From an uncultured Pelagibacteraceae bacterium (GTDB lineage: Bacteria; Pseudomonadota; Alphaproteobacteria; Pelagibacterales; Pelagibacteraceae), in assembly GCA_902536765.1 (NCBI GenBank), contig CACAYM010000004.1:1-64000 (forward strand): DNA of 64,000 nt, written 5' to 3'. Within the stretch, counting starts at the first letter, position 1. Each line of letters starts with the position of its first letter. The notes below the pieces were generated by a model, which saw nothing but the letters and a program-made list of their open reading frames with translations, had not been told where the DNA came from and did not search any database. The position numbers were made by a program, and so were the translations under genes. Positions 15,071 through 24,036 of this stretch are shown piece after piece.

Positions 15071-17110
15071 ATGAATGGTATAGAATACTTACTTTCAAAT
15101 ATAAATAGCATAAGTGGCATTGGAACTAAAACCTCTAATTTGTTAAAAAAAAAGAATATTTTTACAATTTTTGATCTTCTATGGAATTTACCTAGGGATT
15201 TTATTGATCGTAGCAACATTTTTAAAATTAATAAACTTGAAATTGGAAAAGTTCAGACGTTAAAGGTTTTAGTTAATAAGTATAATTTCCCTAGAATAAG
15301 AAATTTACCAAATAAAGTAATATGCGAAGATGATACTGGTAAAATAGACTGTATTTTTTTCAATAGTTATGAGGGTTATATTAGAAAAATTCTTCCATTA
15401 AATAATGAGGTTATTATAAGTGGTAAAATAAGTTTTTTTAATAAAAGGTATCAAATTATAAACCCTACACATATATCCACCAATGAAAATTCTGTAAAAA
15501 AAATTCAACCTAAATATAGTTTAACGGATGGTTTAAATGAAAAAAAATATCAGAAAATAATAAATACAGTTTTAAAGTCTTTACCAGATTTAGACGAATG
15601 GTTAAGTAGAGATATGTCTAAACGCTTTAATAATATTTCTTGGAAAAATTCTATATTACAACTTCATGATCCAAAAAATTACAATAAAAAAGGTGATTTT
15701 TTAAATAGATTAATTTTTGATGAAATTCTATCGAATTTTTTAATTAGCTCAAGTGTTAGATCAAAAATTAAAAAAAATAAAAAAACTAAAAAAATATTTG
15801 ATAATGGTCCCATAAGTTCTGTTATGAAAAAAATAAATTTCAAATTAACTAATGATCAATTAATGGCTATTAACGAAATAAACAAGGATTTGAGATCTGA
15901 TATGAAAATGTTTAGACTTTTACAAGGCGATGTGGGAAGTGGTAAAACTATTGTATCTTTAATTGCAAGTCTCAATGTTATCAATAGTAAGTTTCAAGTT
16001 GCATTTATGGCTCCAACAGAAATTTTAGCAAAACAACATTATAATTTAGCAATAAAAATATTTGATAATAACATTAATGTAGACATACTTACTGGTAAAA
16101 CCGAATTTAAAGAAAGAAAAAAAATTTTAAAAAATTTATCTGAAGGAAAAATTGATTTACTCATAGGGACACATTCTCTTTTTCAAAATAAAATTAAATA
16201 TAATAAACTTGGTCTTATTATAATCGATGAACAACATAAATTTGGTGTCAAACAGAGAAAAAAGCTGTCTGATAAAGCGGGTAAAAATTGCGATGTTTTA
16301 GTTATGTCTGCAACACCAATACCAAGAACAATGATTATGACAATTTATGGTGATATGGATACATCTATTATTAGATCAAAACCTAAAGAAAGAAAGGAAA
16401 TCAAAACATTTAGCAAAAATGAAAAAAAAATTGACGAAATTCTAAAATTTGTACAAAAACAAATCCATAATGGAAATCAAATTTTTTGGGTTTGCCCACT
16501 TATAGATGAATCAAAAAAAGTTGACCATCAATCTTCAATAAAAAGATATGAAATATTAAAACAAATCTTAAAAAATAAAGTTGGACTTCTTCACGGCGGA
16601 TTAGAAAAAGATGAAAAAGAAAAAATTCTGTTTAAATTTTTAAACAAGCAAATAGATGTAATTGTTTCTACCACAGTAATTGAGGTAGGTATAGATTTTC
16701 CAAATGCTAATGTAATTATCATAGAAAATGCGAACAAGTTTGGATTATCTCAGCTTCATCAATTAAGAGGACGTGTTGGGCGTGGAACTAAAGAGTCTTT
16801 TTGCATATTAATGTTTAAAAATAACCTCAGTGAAAACGCAAAGAAAAGAATTAAAATTCTAAAATCCACCAATGATGGTTTCAAAATTTCAGAAGAGGAT
16901 ATGAAATTAAGAGGTTATGGAGACTTATTAGGTTTCAAACAAAGTGGTGTTAAAAATTTTAGATTAGCTGACCCAATACATAATGAAGATTTGTTTTTAT
17001 TAGCAGAAAAAGAGGTAAAAAAAATTGAGAAAGAAAACATAAATTTAAACAAATATAATTCTTTATTAAAGCTTTATGATAGAGCAGATATATTAAATGA
17101 TATTGTTTAG
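15071..17110 (+). CDS. recG: ATP-dependent DNA helicase RecG
   Basis: The 679-residue helicase remodels stalled forks and branched DNA. Order of parts: N-terminal OB-fold wedge domain (residues ~50-150), then helicase motifs QLMAINEI, LLQGDVGSGKTIVSLIAS (Walker A), MAPTEILAKQHY, IIIDEQHKFGVKQR (DEQH), VMSATPIPRTM, STTVIEVGIDFPNA and QLRGRVGRG. The C-terminal TRG region follows. The length is normal (E. coli 693). It has no visible ribosome-binding site. The AT-rich 17-bp gap to sdhE and a TATAAA just upstream suggest a very short or absent leader. It ends 1 nt before the convergent DUF502 gene. Confidence 0.96.
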   Translation: MNGIEYLLSNINSISGIGTKTSNLLKKKNIFTIFDLLWNLPRDFIDRSNIFKINKLEIGKVQTLKVLVNKYNFPRIRNLPNKVICEDDTGKIDCIFFNSYEGYIRKILPLNNEVIISGKISFFNKRYQIINPTHISTNENSVKKIQPKYSLTDGLNEKKYQKIINTVLKSLPDLDEWLSRDMSKRFNNISWKNSILQLHDPKNYNKKGDFLNRLIFDEILSNFLISSSVRSKIKKNKKTKKIFDNGPISSVMKKINFKLTNDQLMAINEINKDLRSDMKMFRLLQGDVGSGKTIVSLIASLNVINSKFQVAFMAPTEILAKQHYNLAIKIFDNNINVDILTGKTEFKERKKILKNLSEGKIDLLIGTHSLFQNKIKYNKLGLIIIDEQHKFGVKQRKKLSDKAGKNCDVLVMSATPIPRTMIMTIYGDMDTSIIRSKPKERKEIKTFSKNEKKIDEILKFVQKQIHNGNQIFWVCPLIDESKKVDHQSSIKRYEILKQILKNKVGLLHGGLEKDEKEKILFKFLNKQIDVIVSTTVIEVGIDFPNANVIIIENANKFGLSQLHQLRGRVGRGTKESFCILMFKNNLSENAKKRIKILKSTNDGFKISEEDMKLRGYGDLLGFKQSGVKNFRLADPIHNEDLFLLAEKEVKKIEKENINLNKYNSLLKLYDRADILNDIV

Positions 17111-17111
17111 T

Positions 17112-17729
17112 TTATTTTGTGTTTGATGTACCTGCTGACACTATAAATTTAGAAGCCTCTTCAAAAGTCATATCTAAATATATAATTTCTTTTTTTGGAA
17201 ACATTAAAAGAAAACCACTAGTTGGATTCGGAGTTGTTGGTACAAATACATTTACGAGTTCAGAATTTGTCTTTTTAGAAATTTCACCTTGATTATCTTT
17301 AGTTGCAAAACCAACTGCCCAACTACCCTTTCTTGGGTACTCTACTAAAACCACACTTTTTTTACCTTTATCTTTATTGGTAAAACTTTCTGTCATTTGA
17401 TTTATTGCTGAATAAATAGTTCTTAAAAAAGGTATTCTTTTAAATAAATCATTAATAAGTTGTAATATTTTTTTTCCAACAAAAGAAACAGATAAGCCGC
17501 CTATAAATGTAATAATAATAATAGATAATATTATCTCTAAACCTGGTATTGAAAATGGTAAATAATTATTAGGATTGATTTCTTTTGGTATCAATTTAGA
17601 AGAGACTTCGATAATGAACATTGTTAAATACAAAGTTATACCAATAGGTATAATGGCAACGATTCCCGCAATAAAGTAATTTCTTAGCCTGTTAAGTATT
17701 GAAATTTTTTTTTTCATTTTTTTTTTCAA
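17112..17729 (-). CDS. DUF502 family membrane protein
   Basis: The 205-residue protein has two hydrophobic segments (RNYFIAGIVAIIPIGITLYLTMFII and IPGLEIILSIIIITFIGGLSVSFVG). A cytoplasmic or periplasmic domain follows with IPFLRTIYSAINQMTESF, VVLVEYPRKGSWAVGFATKD, VFVPTTPNPTSGFLLMFPKKEI and MTFEEASKFIVSAG, the conserved blocks of DUF502. The function is unknown. In alphaproteobacteria it is commonly found next to recG, here in convergent orientation with a 1-nt gap. Confidence 0.88.
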   Translation of the reverse strand: MKKKMKKKISILNRLRNYFIAGIVAIIPIGITLYLTMFIIEVSSKLIPKEINPNNYLPFSIPGLEIILSIIIITFIGGLSVSFVGKKILQLINDLFKRIPFLRTIYSAINQMTESFTNKDKGKKSVVLVEYPRKGSWAVGFATKDNQGEISKKTNSELVNVFVPTTPNPTSGFLLMFPKKEIIYLDMTFEEASKFIVSAGTSNTK

Positions 17730-17776
17730 TGATGCTATTAATATTATAATATAATGATTTTAAAATCTAATTCAAA

Positions 17777-18604
17777 ATGAATAGGCGTAACTTTATAAAG
17801 TATATTGGTTGTGGTTGTGGAGGTTTTTTATTGAATTCATGTACTAGTGCCCCTATTACTGACAGGAAACAACTGAAATTGATTCCTGAATCTAAATTAA
17901 ATGCACAAGCTGCGCAAATTTATGAGAAAGTAAAAGAAAAAGAAAAACTTATTAAATCTGGAAGCACTTTAAGTGAGATTAAAGAAATTGGTAAAAAAAT
18001 GGAAGATTCAATAAGTGAATATTTTTATCAACAAGATCTAAAAGATCCCACATCGAACTTTCAATGGGAATATATCTTAATTGATAATAAAAAAGTTAAA
18101 AATGCATGGTGTATGCCAGGTGGAAAAATTGCTGTCTATTCAGGATTATTGGATATTACAAAAAATAAAAACGGATTAGCTGCTGTTATGGGTCATGAAG
18201 TGGCGCATGCTGTTGCAAAACATTCTGTTGAAAGAGCAAGTAGAGGTGTTCTTATAAATACTACTTTTCAAATAACAGATATTTTAACTGGTGGAAAAAT
18301 AAGCCAAGTTAATAGAACTACCGGAATGGATACTGTTGGATTACTTGCTCAATTAGGATTAATGAACCCTTTTAATAGAAAACAGGAATCCGAAGCAGAT
18401 TATTTGGGACTTATTTTTTCATCTTTGTCAGGTTATGATATAAGAGAAACAACAAAAATTTGGGAAAGAATGAAAGAAGCAAATAAAGGTAAAGAACCTC
18501 CAGAATTTATGAGTACTCACCCATCATCTACAAACAGAATTAAACAGATAAATGAATGGATGAATGAGATAGTACTTAAGTATCCACCTATCAAGATCAG
18601 TTAA
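17777..18604 (+). CDS. M48-family zinc metallopeptidase, probable Tat-exported lipoprotein
   Basis: The 275-residue protein carries HEVAHAVAKHSVERAS (HExxH) at about residues 136-151 and a third zinc ligand in ESEADYLGL, the gluzincin pattern of M48 (HtpX/Ste24/LoiP/BepA group). The N-terminus MNRRNFIKYIGCGCGGFLLNSC combines a twin-arginine motif (RRNFIK) with a lipobox-like LNSC, so it is probably exported folded and lipidated. Its relatives act in outer-membrane protein quality control. A TATAAT lies about 20-25 nt before the ATG. Confidence 0.9.
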   Translation: MNRRNFIKYIGCGCGGFLLNSCTSAPITDRKQLKLIPESKLNAQAAQIYEKVKEKEKLIKSGSTLSEIKEIGKKMEDSISEYFYQQDLKDPTSNFQWEYILIDNKKVKNAWCMPGGKIAVYSGLLDITKNKNGLAAVMGHEVAHAVAKHSVERASRGVLINTTFQITDILTGGKISQVNRTTGMDTVGLLAQLGLMNPFNRKQESEADYLGLIFSSLSGYDIRETTKIWERMKEANKGKEPPEFMSTHPSSTNRIKQINEWMNEIVLKYPPIKIS

Positions 18605-18613
18605 ATTACCTGA

Positions 18614-18689
<76 letters not shown>

Positions 18690-18698
18690 AAAGAGTAC

Positions 18699-18728
18699 CT
18701 TATATAGACTTTTTTTAGATATAATCAA
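18699..18728 (-). promoter_or_regulatory. Candidate promoter of tRNA-Lys
   Basis: On the minus strand TTGATT (18728-18723) precedes TATAAG (18704-18699) by 18 nt; read as TATATA the spacing is 16. Nine nt separate TATAAG from the mature tRNA 5' end. This matches the layout at tRNA-Glu and tRNA-Ser. Confidence 0.5.
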
Positions 18729-18741
18729 TGTTTAAAAGGTA

Positions 18742-19854
18742 TCAAATATTATTAAAATATTTCCTATGAAACCTTTCAAAAGTTCCTTTTTTTATATTTT
18801 GTCTAATAGCAAACATCAATTCCTGATAGAAATTAATATTATGTAACGTCAAAAGCATGGAGGCTAATATTTCATTCGTATTAAAAAGATGATTTAGATA
18901 ATTTTTTGAATATTTATTTAAATTGAATTTTTTACAATTTTTGTCTAGTGGGGATTTATCATACTTAAATTTAGAATTTCTAATATTAATTCTCCCATTC
19001 CAAGTGAATGCAAGACCCGTTCTGCCCGATCGTGTAGGTAATACACAATCGAACATATCTATACCTCTTTTTACGGCACCCAATATATCTGAAGGTGTAC
19101 CAACACCCATTAAATATCTAGGCTTATTTTGCGGTAAAAAAGCCTTAATACCATCAAGTACGTTAAACATCTCTTTTTGTGTTTCTCCTACAGCCAGACC
19201 ACCGAGTGCGTACCCATCAAAATTGATATCTAACAATTTTTCTAAGGATTCTATTCGTAGATCGTTAAATAGACCGCCTTGAATAATGCCGAATAATGCT
19301 TTTAATTTATTTTTGCCAAAAGCGTCTTTTGATCTTTTAGCCCAATACATAGATAAATCTAGTGATGCTTTTATTTTATTTTTATCTTTAGTATTTTTAG
19401 GACATTCATCCATAACCATAACAATGTCAGAATTTAAACCTTTTTGAATTCTAATACTTTCCTCAGGGCTTAATATGAACTTTTTACCATCAATGTGAGA
19501 ATTAAAAATAGCACCCTTTTCCCTATCAATTTTATTTAATTTTGAGAGTGACATTACTTGAAAACCACCAGAATCTGTAAGTATAGGTAGTTTGCAATTC
19601 ATAAACTTATGAAGACCATTATGTTTTTTAATTCTCTCAACTCCAGGTCTAAGCATTAAATGATAAGTATTTGCTAAAATTATCTCGCTTCCAGTTTTGA
19701 TTATATCGTCTATAAAGACAGCTTTAACAGTAGCCTGTGTTCCCACAGGCATAAATGCTGGTGTATGAATTTGTCCTCTACTTGTGTTAATAATGCCGGT
19801 TCTAGCGTATTTTTCTTTCGATAAAACCCTAAACGAAAACTTTTTTAATGACAT
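18742..19854 (-). CDS. tgt: Queuine/preQ1 tRNA-guanine transglycosylase, zinc site altered
   Basis: The 370-residue TIM-barrel enzyme exchanges G34 of tRNAs with GUN anticodons for a queuine precursor. Seen: GTQATVKAVF, ILANTYHLMLRPG, ILTDSGGFQVMSLSKL, GIIQGG, ALGGLAVGE, YLMGVGTPSDIL and the nucleophile region MFDCVLPTRSGRTGLAFTW. The C-terminal zinc loop, normally CxCxxC...H, reads NCKKFNL...NYLNHL. The first Cys and the His remain, but the other two cysteines are Lys and Leu. The rest of the protein looks intact. It is the last gene of the run ssb-gyrA-coaD-ppi-tgt. A substrate, tRNA-Asn(GUU), is encoded at 54124. Confidence 0.94.
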   Translation of the reverse strand: MSLKKFSFRVLSKEKYARTGIINTSRGQIHTPAFMPVGTQATVKAVFIDDIIKTGSEIILANTYHLMLRPGVERIKKHNGLHKFMNCKLPILTDSGGFQVMSLSKLNKIDREKGAIFNSHIDGKKFILSPEESIRIQKGLNSDIVMVMDECPKNTKDKNKIKASLDLSMYWAKRSKDAFGKNKLKALFGIIQGGLFNDLRIESLEKLLDINFDGYALGGLAVGETQKEMFNVLDGIKAFLPQNKPRYLMGVGTPSDILGAVKRGIDMFDCVLPTRSGRTGLAFTWNGRINIRNSKFKYDKSPLDKNCKKFNLNKYSKNYLNHLFNTNEILASMLLTLHNINFYQELMFAIRQNIKKGTFERFHRKYFNNI

Positions 19855-19862
19855 TAATCATT

Positions 19863-20417
19863 TTACTTAGATTTAAAACTAATGATCTTATCAGGATCAG
19901 AAACTGAACCGTTTGGACCTGCGCCACGTTTTATTTTATCTACAAATTCCATTCCCTTAATTACTTTTCCAAAAACTGTATAATTACGATCCAAATGTGG
20001 AGCATCTTCAAAGCAAATAAAAAATTGACTATTTGCACTATTTGGATCAGATGATCTAGCCATTGACATTGTTCCTCTTAAATGAGGTATATCACTAAAT
20101 TCAGCAGGTAAATCTGGAAGTTCAGAACCACCCATACCAGCTCTGTCAATATTATACTTTGCATTAGATGAATTACCAAATTGCACATCGCCGGTTTGAG
20201 CCATAAACCCATCGATAACTCTATGAAAAACTACGTTATCATATTTACCCTCATTAGCTAATTTTTTTATTCTTTCCACATGTTTTGGTGCAATGTCTTC
20301 GAACAATTCAATTTCAACATCTCCAGTTTTAAGTTTTAATATCATTATATTCTCCTTTGCTATTAAGTTATTTGATAAAAAAAAAATTAAAATTATATAT
20401 AAAAAATACTTACGCAT
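19863..20417 (-). CDS. ppiA: Cyclophilin-type peptidyl-prolyl isomerase, possible dual start
   Basis: The 184-residue protein is a cyclophilin: VVFHRVIDGFMAQTGDVQFGN, ELPDLPAEFSDIPHLRGTMSMARSSDPNSANSQFFICFEDAPHLDRNYTVFGKVIKGMEFV. It speeds proline isomerisation during folding. The long form has a signal peptide (MRKYFLYIILIFFLSNNLIA) but a poor ribosome-binding site inside coaD. An internal ATG at Met25 (20345) is preceded by AAGGAG at 6-nt spacing and would give a cytosolic 160-residue protein that starts exactly at the domain (MILKLKTGDVEIEL). Both forms are possible. The ppiA/ppiB letter is uncertain for this reason. Confidence 0.9.
   Translation of the reverse strand: MRKYFLYIILIFFLSNNLIAKENIMILKLKTGDVEIELFEDIAPKHVERIKKLANEGKYDNVVFHRVIDGFMAQTGDVQFGNSSNAKYNIDRAGMGGSELPDLPAEFSDIPHLRGTMSMARSSDPNSANSQFFICFEDAPHLDRNYTVFGKVIKGMEFVDKIKRGAGPNGSVSDPDKIISFKSK
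20352..20357 (-). promoter_or_regulatory. Strong internal ribosome-binding site in the cyclophilin gene
   Basis: AAGGAG on the minus strand lies 6 nt before an in-frame ATG (20345-20343) that is codon 25 of the long ORF. The same bases encode Lys-Glu at the expected signal-peptidase cleavage site. It would allow a second, unsecreted product. Confidence 0.55.
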
Positions 20418-20904
20418 ATTTATTTTTTAAAGCTTTAATAGTGCTTGGTGTCGTAAATTTTCTAATATCACCACCAAGCTCAATAATTTCTTTGACAAAA
20501 TTAGAAGATATTATTTGATTCTCAATATCAGACATCAGAAACATGGTTTCAATTTTGTTGTTTAATTTTTTGTTCATTCCTGCTAATTGGTACTCATATT
20601 CAAAATCTGAAACAGCTCTTAAGCCCCTTAATATAATTTTAGAATTCATTTTTCTACACAAAGAAGTAGTCAGTGAATTAAAAGTAATTACTTTTATTTT
20701 TTTATTACTTAATTTTAAATCCTTGAATAAAGCTTTCTTTACAATCTCTAATCTCTCAGAAGAGTCGAACAAATAATTTTTGTTACTATTTTCAGAAATA
20801 GCGACTATAACTGTATCAACAACATTCAGCGCTTTTTTTATAAGATCAATATGTCCGTATGTTATTGGATCAAAAGTTCCAGGATATAAAACATTTCTTT
20901 TCAT
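20410..20904 (-). CDS. coaD: Phosphopantetheine adenylyltransferase
   Basis: This 164-residue enzyme transfers AMP from ATP to 4'-phosphopantetheine, the penultimate step of coenzyme A synthesis. Seen: YPGTFDPITYGHIDLIKKAL (TxGH nucleotidyltransferase motif), ILRGLRAVSDFEYEYQLAGMNKKL and ISSNFVKEIIELGGDIRKF. The length is typical. It starts on the gyrA stop (1-nt overlap) and overlaps the cyclophilin start by 8 nt. The gyrA-coaD-ppi-tgt order is conserved among alphaproteobacteria. Confidence 0.96.
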   Translation of the reverse strand: MKRNVLYPGTFDPITYGHIDLIKKALNVVDTVIVAISENSNKNYLFDSSERLEIVKKALFKDLKLSNKKIKVITFNSLTTSLCRKMNSKIILRGLRAVSDFEYEYQLAGMNKKLNNKIETMFLMSDIENQIISSNFVKEIIELGGDIRKFTTPSTIKALKNKYA

Positions 20905-23486
20905 TATTTTAAGTTATCATCAATTTTATTTGCTGAAACAACTTTTTCATCTCCAGATAACTTTATTATTCTTACACCTTGTGTATTTCTTCCTGCTAGT
21001 CTAATTTCTTTAACTGCAACTCTTATAACTCTTCCTGTATTAGTTGATATTAAAATTTCATCACCTTCAACAACTGGGAAAGATGAAGAGACATTTCCAT
21101 TTCTCTGAGAATTTACTATACCGATTATACCCTTACCACCTCTATTTGTTACTCTAAAATCGTAATGGGTTGTTCTCTTTCCATATCCGTTCTCTGTAAT
21201 TGAAAGTATAAATTTTTCTTTAGCTTTTAACTCTGCATTATTATCAGTTCCGTTTTTACCATTTTTTTTAATTTTATCGTCGTGATCGATTATTGATAAC
21301 GATACAATGCTATCATTGTTTCCCAAATTAATTCCTTTAATACCCTTTGATGAACGACCTTTGAAAGTTCTTAATTTTTTTGATTCAAAACGAATACATT
21401 TTCCAAGTTTAGTGCTTAACATTATGTCTTGATTTTCACTACAAATTTTAACACCGATAATTTTATCATCTGTATCAAGTTTCATTGCAATTTTTCCAGA
21501 TGTATTGATTGAGGAGAAATCCTCTAGGCTATTTTTTCTAATTTTTCCTTTACTAGTAGCAAAAACAATATGCATGTTTTTAATTTCAGTTTCATTATCA
21601 GGAAATGGCATTATTGAACTTATTGATTGATGATTTTTGAGAGGAAGAATATTAAAAAGTGACTTACCCCTTGATATTGTAGATCCTTCAGGGATTTTCC
21701 ATGCTTTAACCCTGTAAACCAAACCTTCTGTTGAAAAAAAAAGTACTGGTGTATGAGTATTTACAGAGAGCGTTTGAACAACAGAATCTTCATTTCTAGT
21801 TTTAATACCTGACTTACCTTTACCACCTCTTTTTTGTTTTTTAACATTACTAAGTGAACTTCTTTTTATATAGCCTTGCAATGTTACTGTAATTAAAATT
21901 GACTCTTTTTGTATTGTCTCTTCAATATCATAGTTTAAAACAGCATCAATTATTTTTGTTCTTCTAGGTTCACTATACTTATCTTTAATATTATTCAATT
22001 CTCCACTAATTACTTTCATTAATTCTTTTTTTGAATTAATAATTTTTTTAAATTGAATAATCATTTCAGATAATTTATTTATTTCGACTTCGATTTCTTG
22101 AATACCTAAAGCTGTTAATTTTTGTAATCTTAATTCTAGAATTGAATTAACTTGATTTAATGACAATGTATAAGAACCTTTGCTCTTTTTATTTTCAATT
22201 AATTTAATAAACTTTGATGCTTTATTTATTTTCCATTTATTTTTTAATAACGAATTGCGTGCTTCATCTGGAGTTTTTGAGGATCTAATTATTTTAATTA
22301 TTTTATCTAAATTTTCGATTGATACAGTAAGTCCTATTAATATATGAGCTCTTTCTTCTGCTTTAAATAAATCAAATTTAGTTCTCTTAATTACAACATC
22401 TTCTCTGAAAGACAAAAAATTTTCTAAAAAGTCTTTTAATGAACAAGTTTGAGGTTTCTTATTAACAATAGCCAAAGTGTTGAAGCCAAAAGAACTTTCT
22501 ATTGATGTATATTTATAAAGCTGTCTTTTTACAGTCTCTGGTTCGACACCTCTTCTTAAGTCAATTGATACCCTTATACCCTCTCTATTTGATTCGTCTC
22601 TTATATCACTAATACCTTCAATCTTTTTATCTCTTACCAATTCAACAATTCTTTCATTAAGGCTAGATTTATTTACTTGATATGGAATTGAGGTTATTAC
22701 AATTCTTTCTTTTCCGTTTTTCCTTTGTTCAATATTTATATTTCCTCTAATTTTAAACGAACCTCTACCATTTTTATAACCTTCTTTAATAATATTTTTG
22801 CCTATGATAGTACCTCCTGTAGGAAAGTCTGGGCCAGGTATATGCTTCATTAATTCATTTAATTTAATATCTTTATTTTCGATCAAAGCTAATGCACCAT
22901 TTATAACTTCCCCTAAATTATGAGGAGGGATGCTTGTTGCCATACCAACGGCGATACCACCTGCACCATTTACTAGTAAATTAGGATATTGAGCTGGTAA
23001 AACTTCAGGTTCTGTTTCTGTCTCATCGTAATTACTCTTAAAATTAACTGTTTTTTTTTCTATATCCTCTATTAAATATTGGGAAATTTTTGATAATTTT
23101 GTTTCAGTGTATCTCATTGCTGCTGGTGGATCTCCATCGATTGAGCCAAAATTTCCTTGACCATCTATAAGAGGAAGGCTCATGGAAAATTCTTGAACCA
23201 TTCTAACTAGCGCATCATAAACAGCTTGATCACCATGTGGATGATATTTACCAATTACATCTCCAACCACACGTGCAGATTTTCTAAATTGTTTAGTCCA
23301 ATCAAAACCACCTTTATACATTGCATATAATATTCGTCTATGAACTGGTTTTAATCCATCACGTACGTCTGGAAGTGCTCTACTAACAATTACACTCATA
23401 GCGTATGATAGGTATGACGAACTCATCTCATCATACATTGCTATGGATTTTATATTTGAATTTTTAGGATCCTGAATTTTTTGCAT
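20904..23486 (-). CDS. gyrA: DNA gyrase subunit A
   Basis: The 860-residue subunit breaks and reseals DNA during negative supercoiling. Seen: [33 protein letters not shown], the winged-helix domain with catalytic Tyr in [10 protein letters not shown], the [20 protein letters not shown], and the C-terminal beta-pinwheel with [12 protein letters not shown], close to the GyrA-box consensus QRRGGKG. The residue corresponding to E. coli Ser83 is Gln. The length is near E. coli (875). It follows ssb by 5 nt. Confidence 0.97.
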   Translation of the reverse strand: MQKIQDPKNSNIKSIAMYDEMSSSYLSYAMSVIVSRALPDVRDGLKPVHRRILYAMYKGGFDWTKQFRKSARVVGDVIGKYHPHGDQAVYDALVRMVQEFSMSLPLIDGQGNFGSIDGDPPAAMRYTETKLSKISQYLIEDIEKKTVNFKSNYDETETEPEVLPAQYPNLLVNGAGGIAVGMATSIPPHNLGEVINGALALIENKDIKLNELMKHIPGPDFPTGGTIIGKNIIKEGYKNGRGSFKIRGNINIEQRKNGKERIVITSIPYQVNKSSLNERIVELVRDKKIEGISDIRDESNREGIRVSIDLRRGVEPETVKRQLYKYTSIESSFGFNTLAIVNKKPQTCSLKDFLENFLSFREDVVIKRTKFDLFKAEERAHILIGLTVSIENLDKIIKIIRSSKTPDEARNSLLKNKWKINKASKFIKLIENKKSKGSYTLSLNQVNSILELRLQKLTALGIQEIEVEINKLSEMIIQFKKIINSKKELMKVISGELNNIKDKYSEPRRTKIIDAVLNYDIEETIQKESILITVTLQGYIKRSSLSNVKKQKRGGKGKSGIKTRNEDSVVQTLSVNTHTPVLFFSTEGLVYRVKAWKIPEGSTISRGKSLFNILPLKNHQSISSIMPFPDNETEIKNMHIVFATSKGKIRKNSLEDFSSINTSGKIAMKLDTDDKIIGVKICSENQDIMLSTKLGKCIRFESKKLRTFKGRSSKGIKGINLGNNDSIVSLSIIDHDDKIKKNGKNGTDNNAELKAKEKFILSITENGYGKRTTHYDFRVTNRGGKGIIGIVNSQRNGNVSSSFPVVEGDEILISTNTGRVIRVAVKEIRLAGRNTQGVRIIKLSGDEKVVSANKIDDNLK

Positions 23487-23491
23487 AAAAA

Positions 23492-23944
23492 CTAAAAGGG
23501 AATGTCGTCATCAAGATCTTTTGAGATATCTTGAGATGTGTCTTCAACTGATTTTCCATTATCTTGTGAGGGTATGCTATTAGCTTGATTATTACCCCCT
23601 AACATTGTCAATGATGAGTTATATCCCTGAATTACTATCTCAGTTGAATATTTGTCTTGGCCAGATTGTTCATCTTTCCATTTTCTTGTAGTTAATTGAC
23701 CTTCAACATAGATTTGAGCACCTTTTTTCAAATATTGTTGAACAACATTAACTAAACCCTCATTAAAAACTACAATCCGGTGCCACTCAGTTTTCTCCTT
23801 TTTTTCACCAGAATTTTTATCTTTCCAGGATTGGCTTGTGGCCAAACTTAGCCTTGCTACACTTTTTCCGTTAACCATTTGCTTGATTTCTGGATCTGCG
23901 CCTAAACGGCCAATTAATAGTACTTTATTTAAGCTTCCTGCCAT
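23492..23944 (-). CDS. ssb: Single-stranded DNA-binding protein
   Basis: The 150-residue protein has an OB-fold at residues 1-110 ([39 protein letters not shown]...[10 protein letters not shown]...[18 protein letters not shown]). A polar linker and the conserved acidic tail DDDIPF follow; this tail recruits repair and replication proteins. It coats single-stranded DNA as a tetramer. It is divergent from uvrA across a 92-bp AT-rich gap, an order common in alphaproteobacteria, and leads into gyrA. Confidence 0.97.
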   Translation of the reverse strand: MAGSLNKVLLIGRLGADPEIKQMVNGKSVARLSLATSQSWKDKNSGEKKEKTEWHRIVVFNEGLVNVVQQYLKKGAQIYVEGQLTTRKWKDEQSGQDKYSTEIVIQGYNSSLTMLGGNNQANSIPSQDNGKSVEDTSQDISKDLDDDIPF

Positions 23945-24036
23945 AATATTTTAATGAAGATATAAATTATCTTTTTATATTTATATCATAGTATAGGAGT
24001 GATTATTAATTTTATTTACTGAAAGCAACTAAAAAT

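Noticed and set aside
14799-15098. Longer sdhE ORF as listed in the track
   Set aside because: The first 15 residues overlap recG and have no SdhE similarity. The internal ATG at 15053 fits the family length.
23945-24036. 8-bp inverted repeat GATATAAA...TTTATATC between ssb and uvrA as an SOS or other operator
   Set aside because: It is more simply explained as two AT-rich -10 regions of divergent promoters. No GTTC-N7-GTTC LexA box of the alphaproteobacterial type is present.
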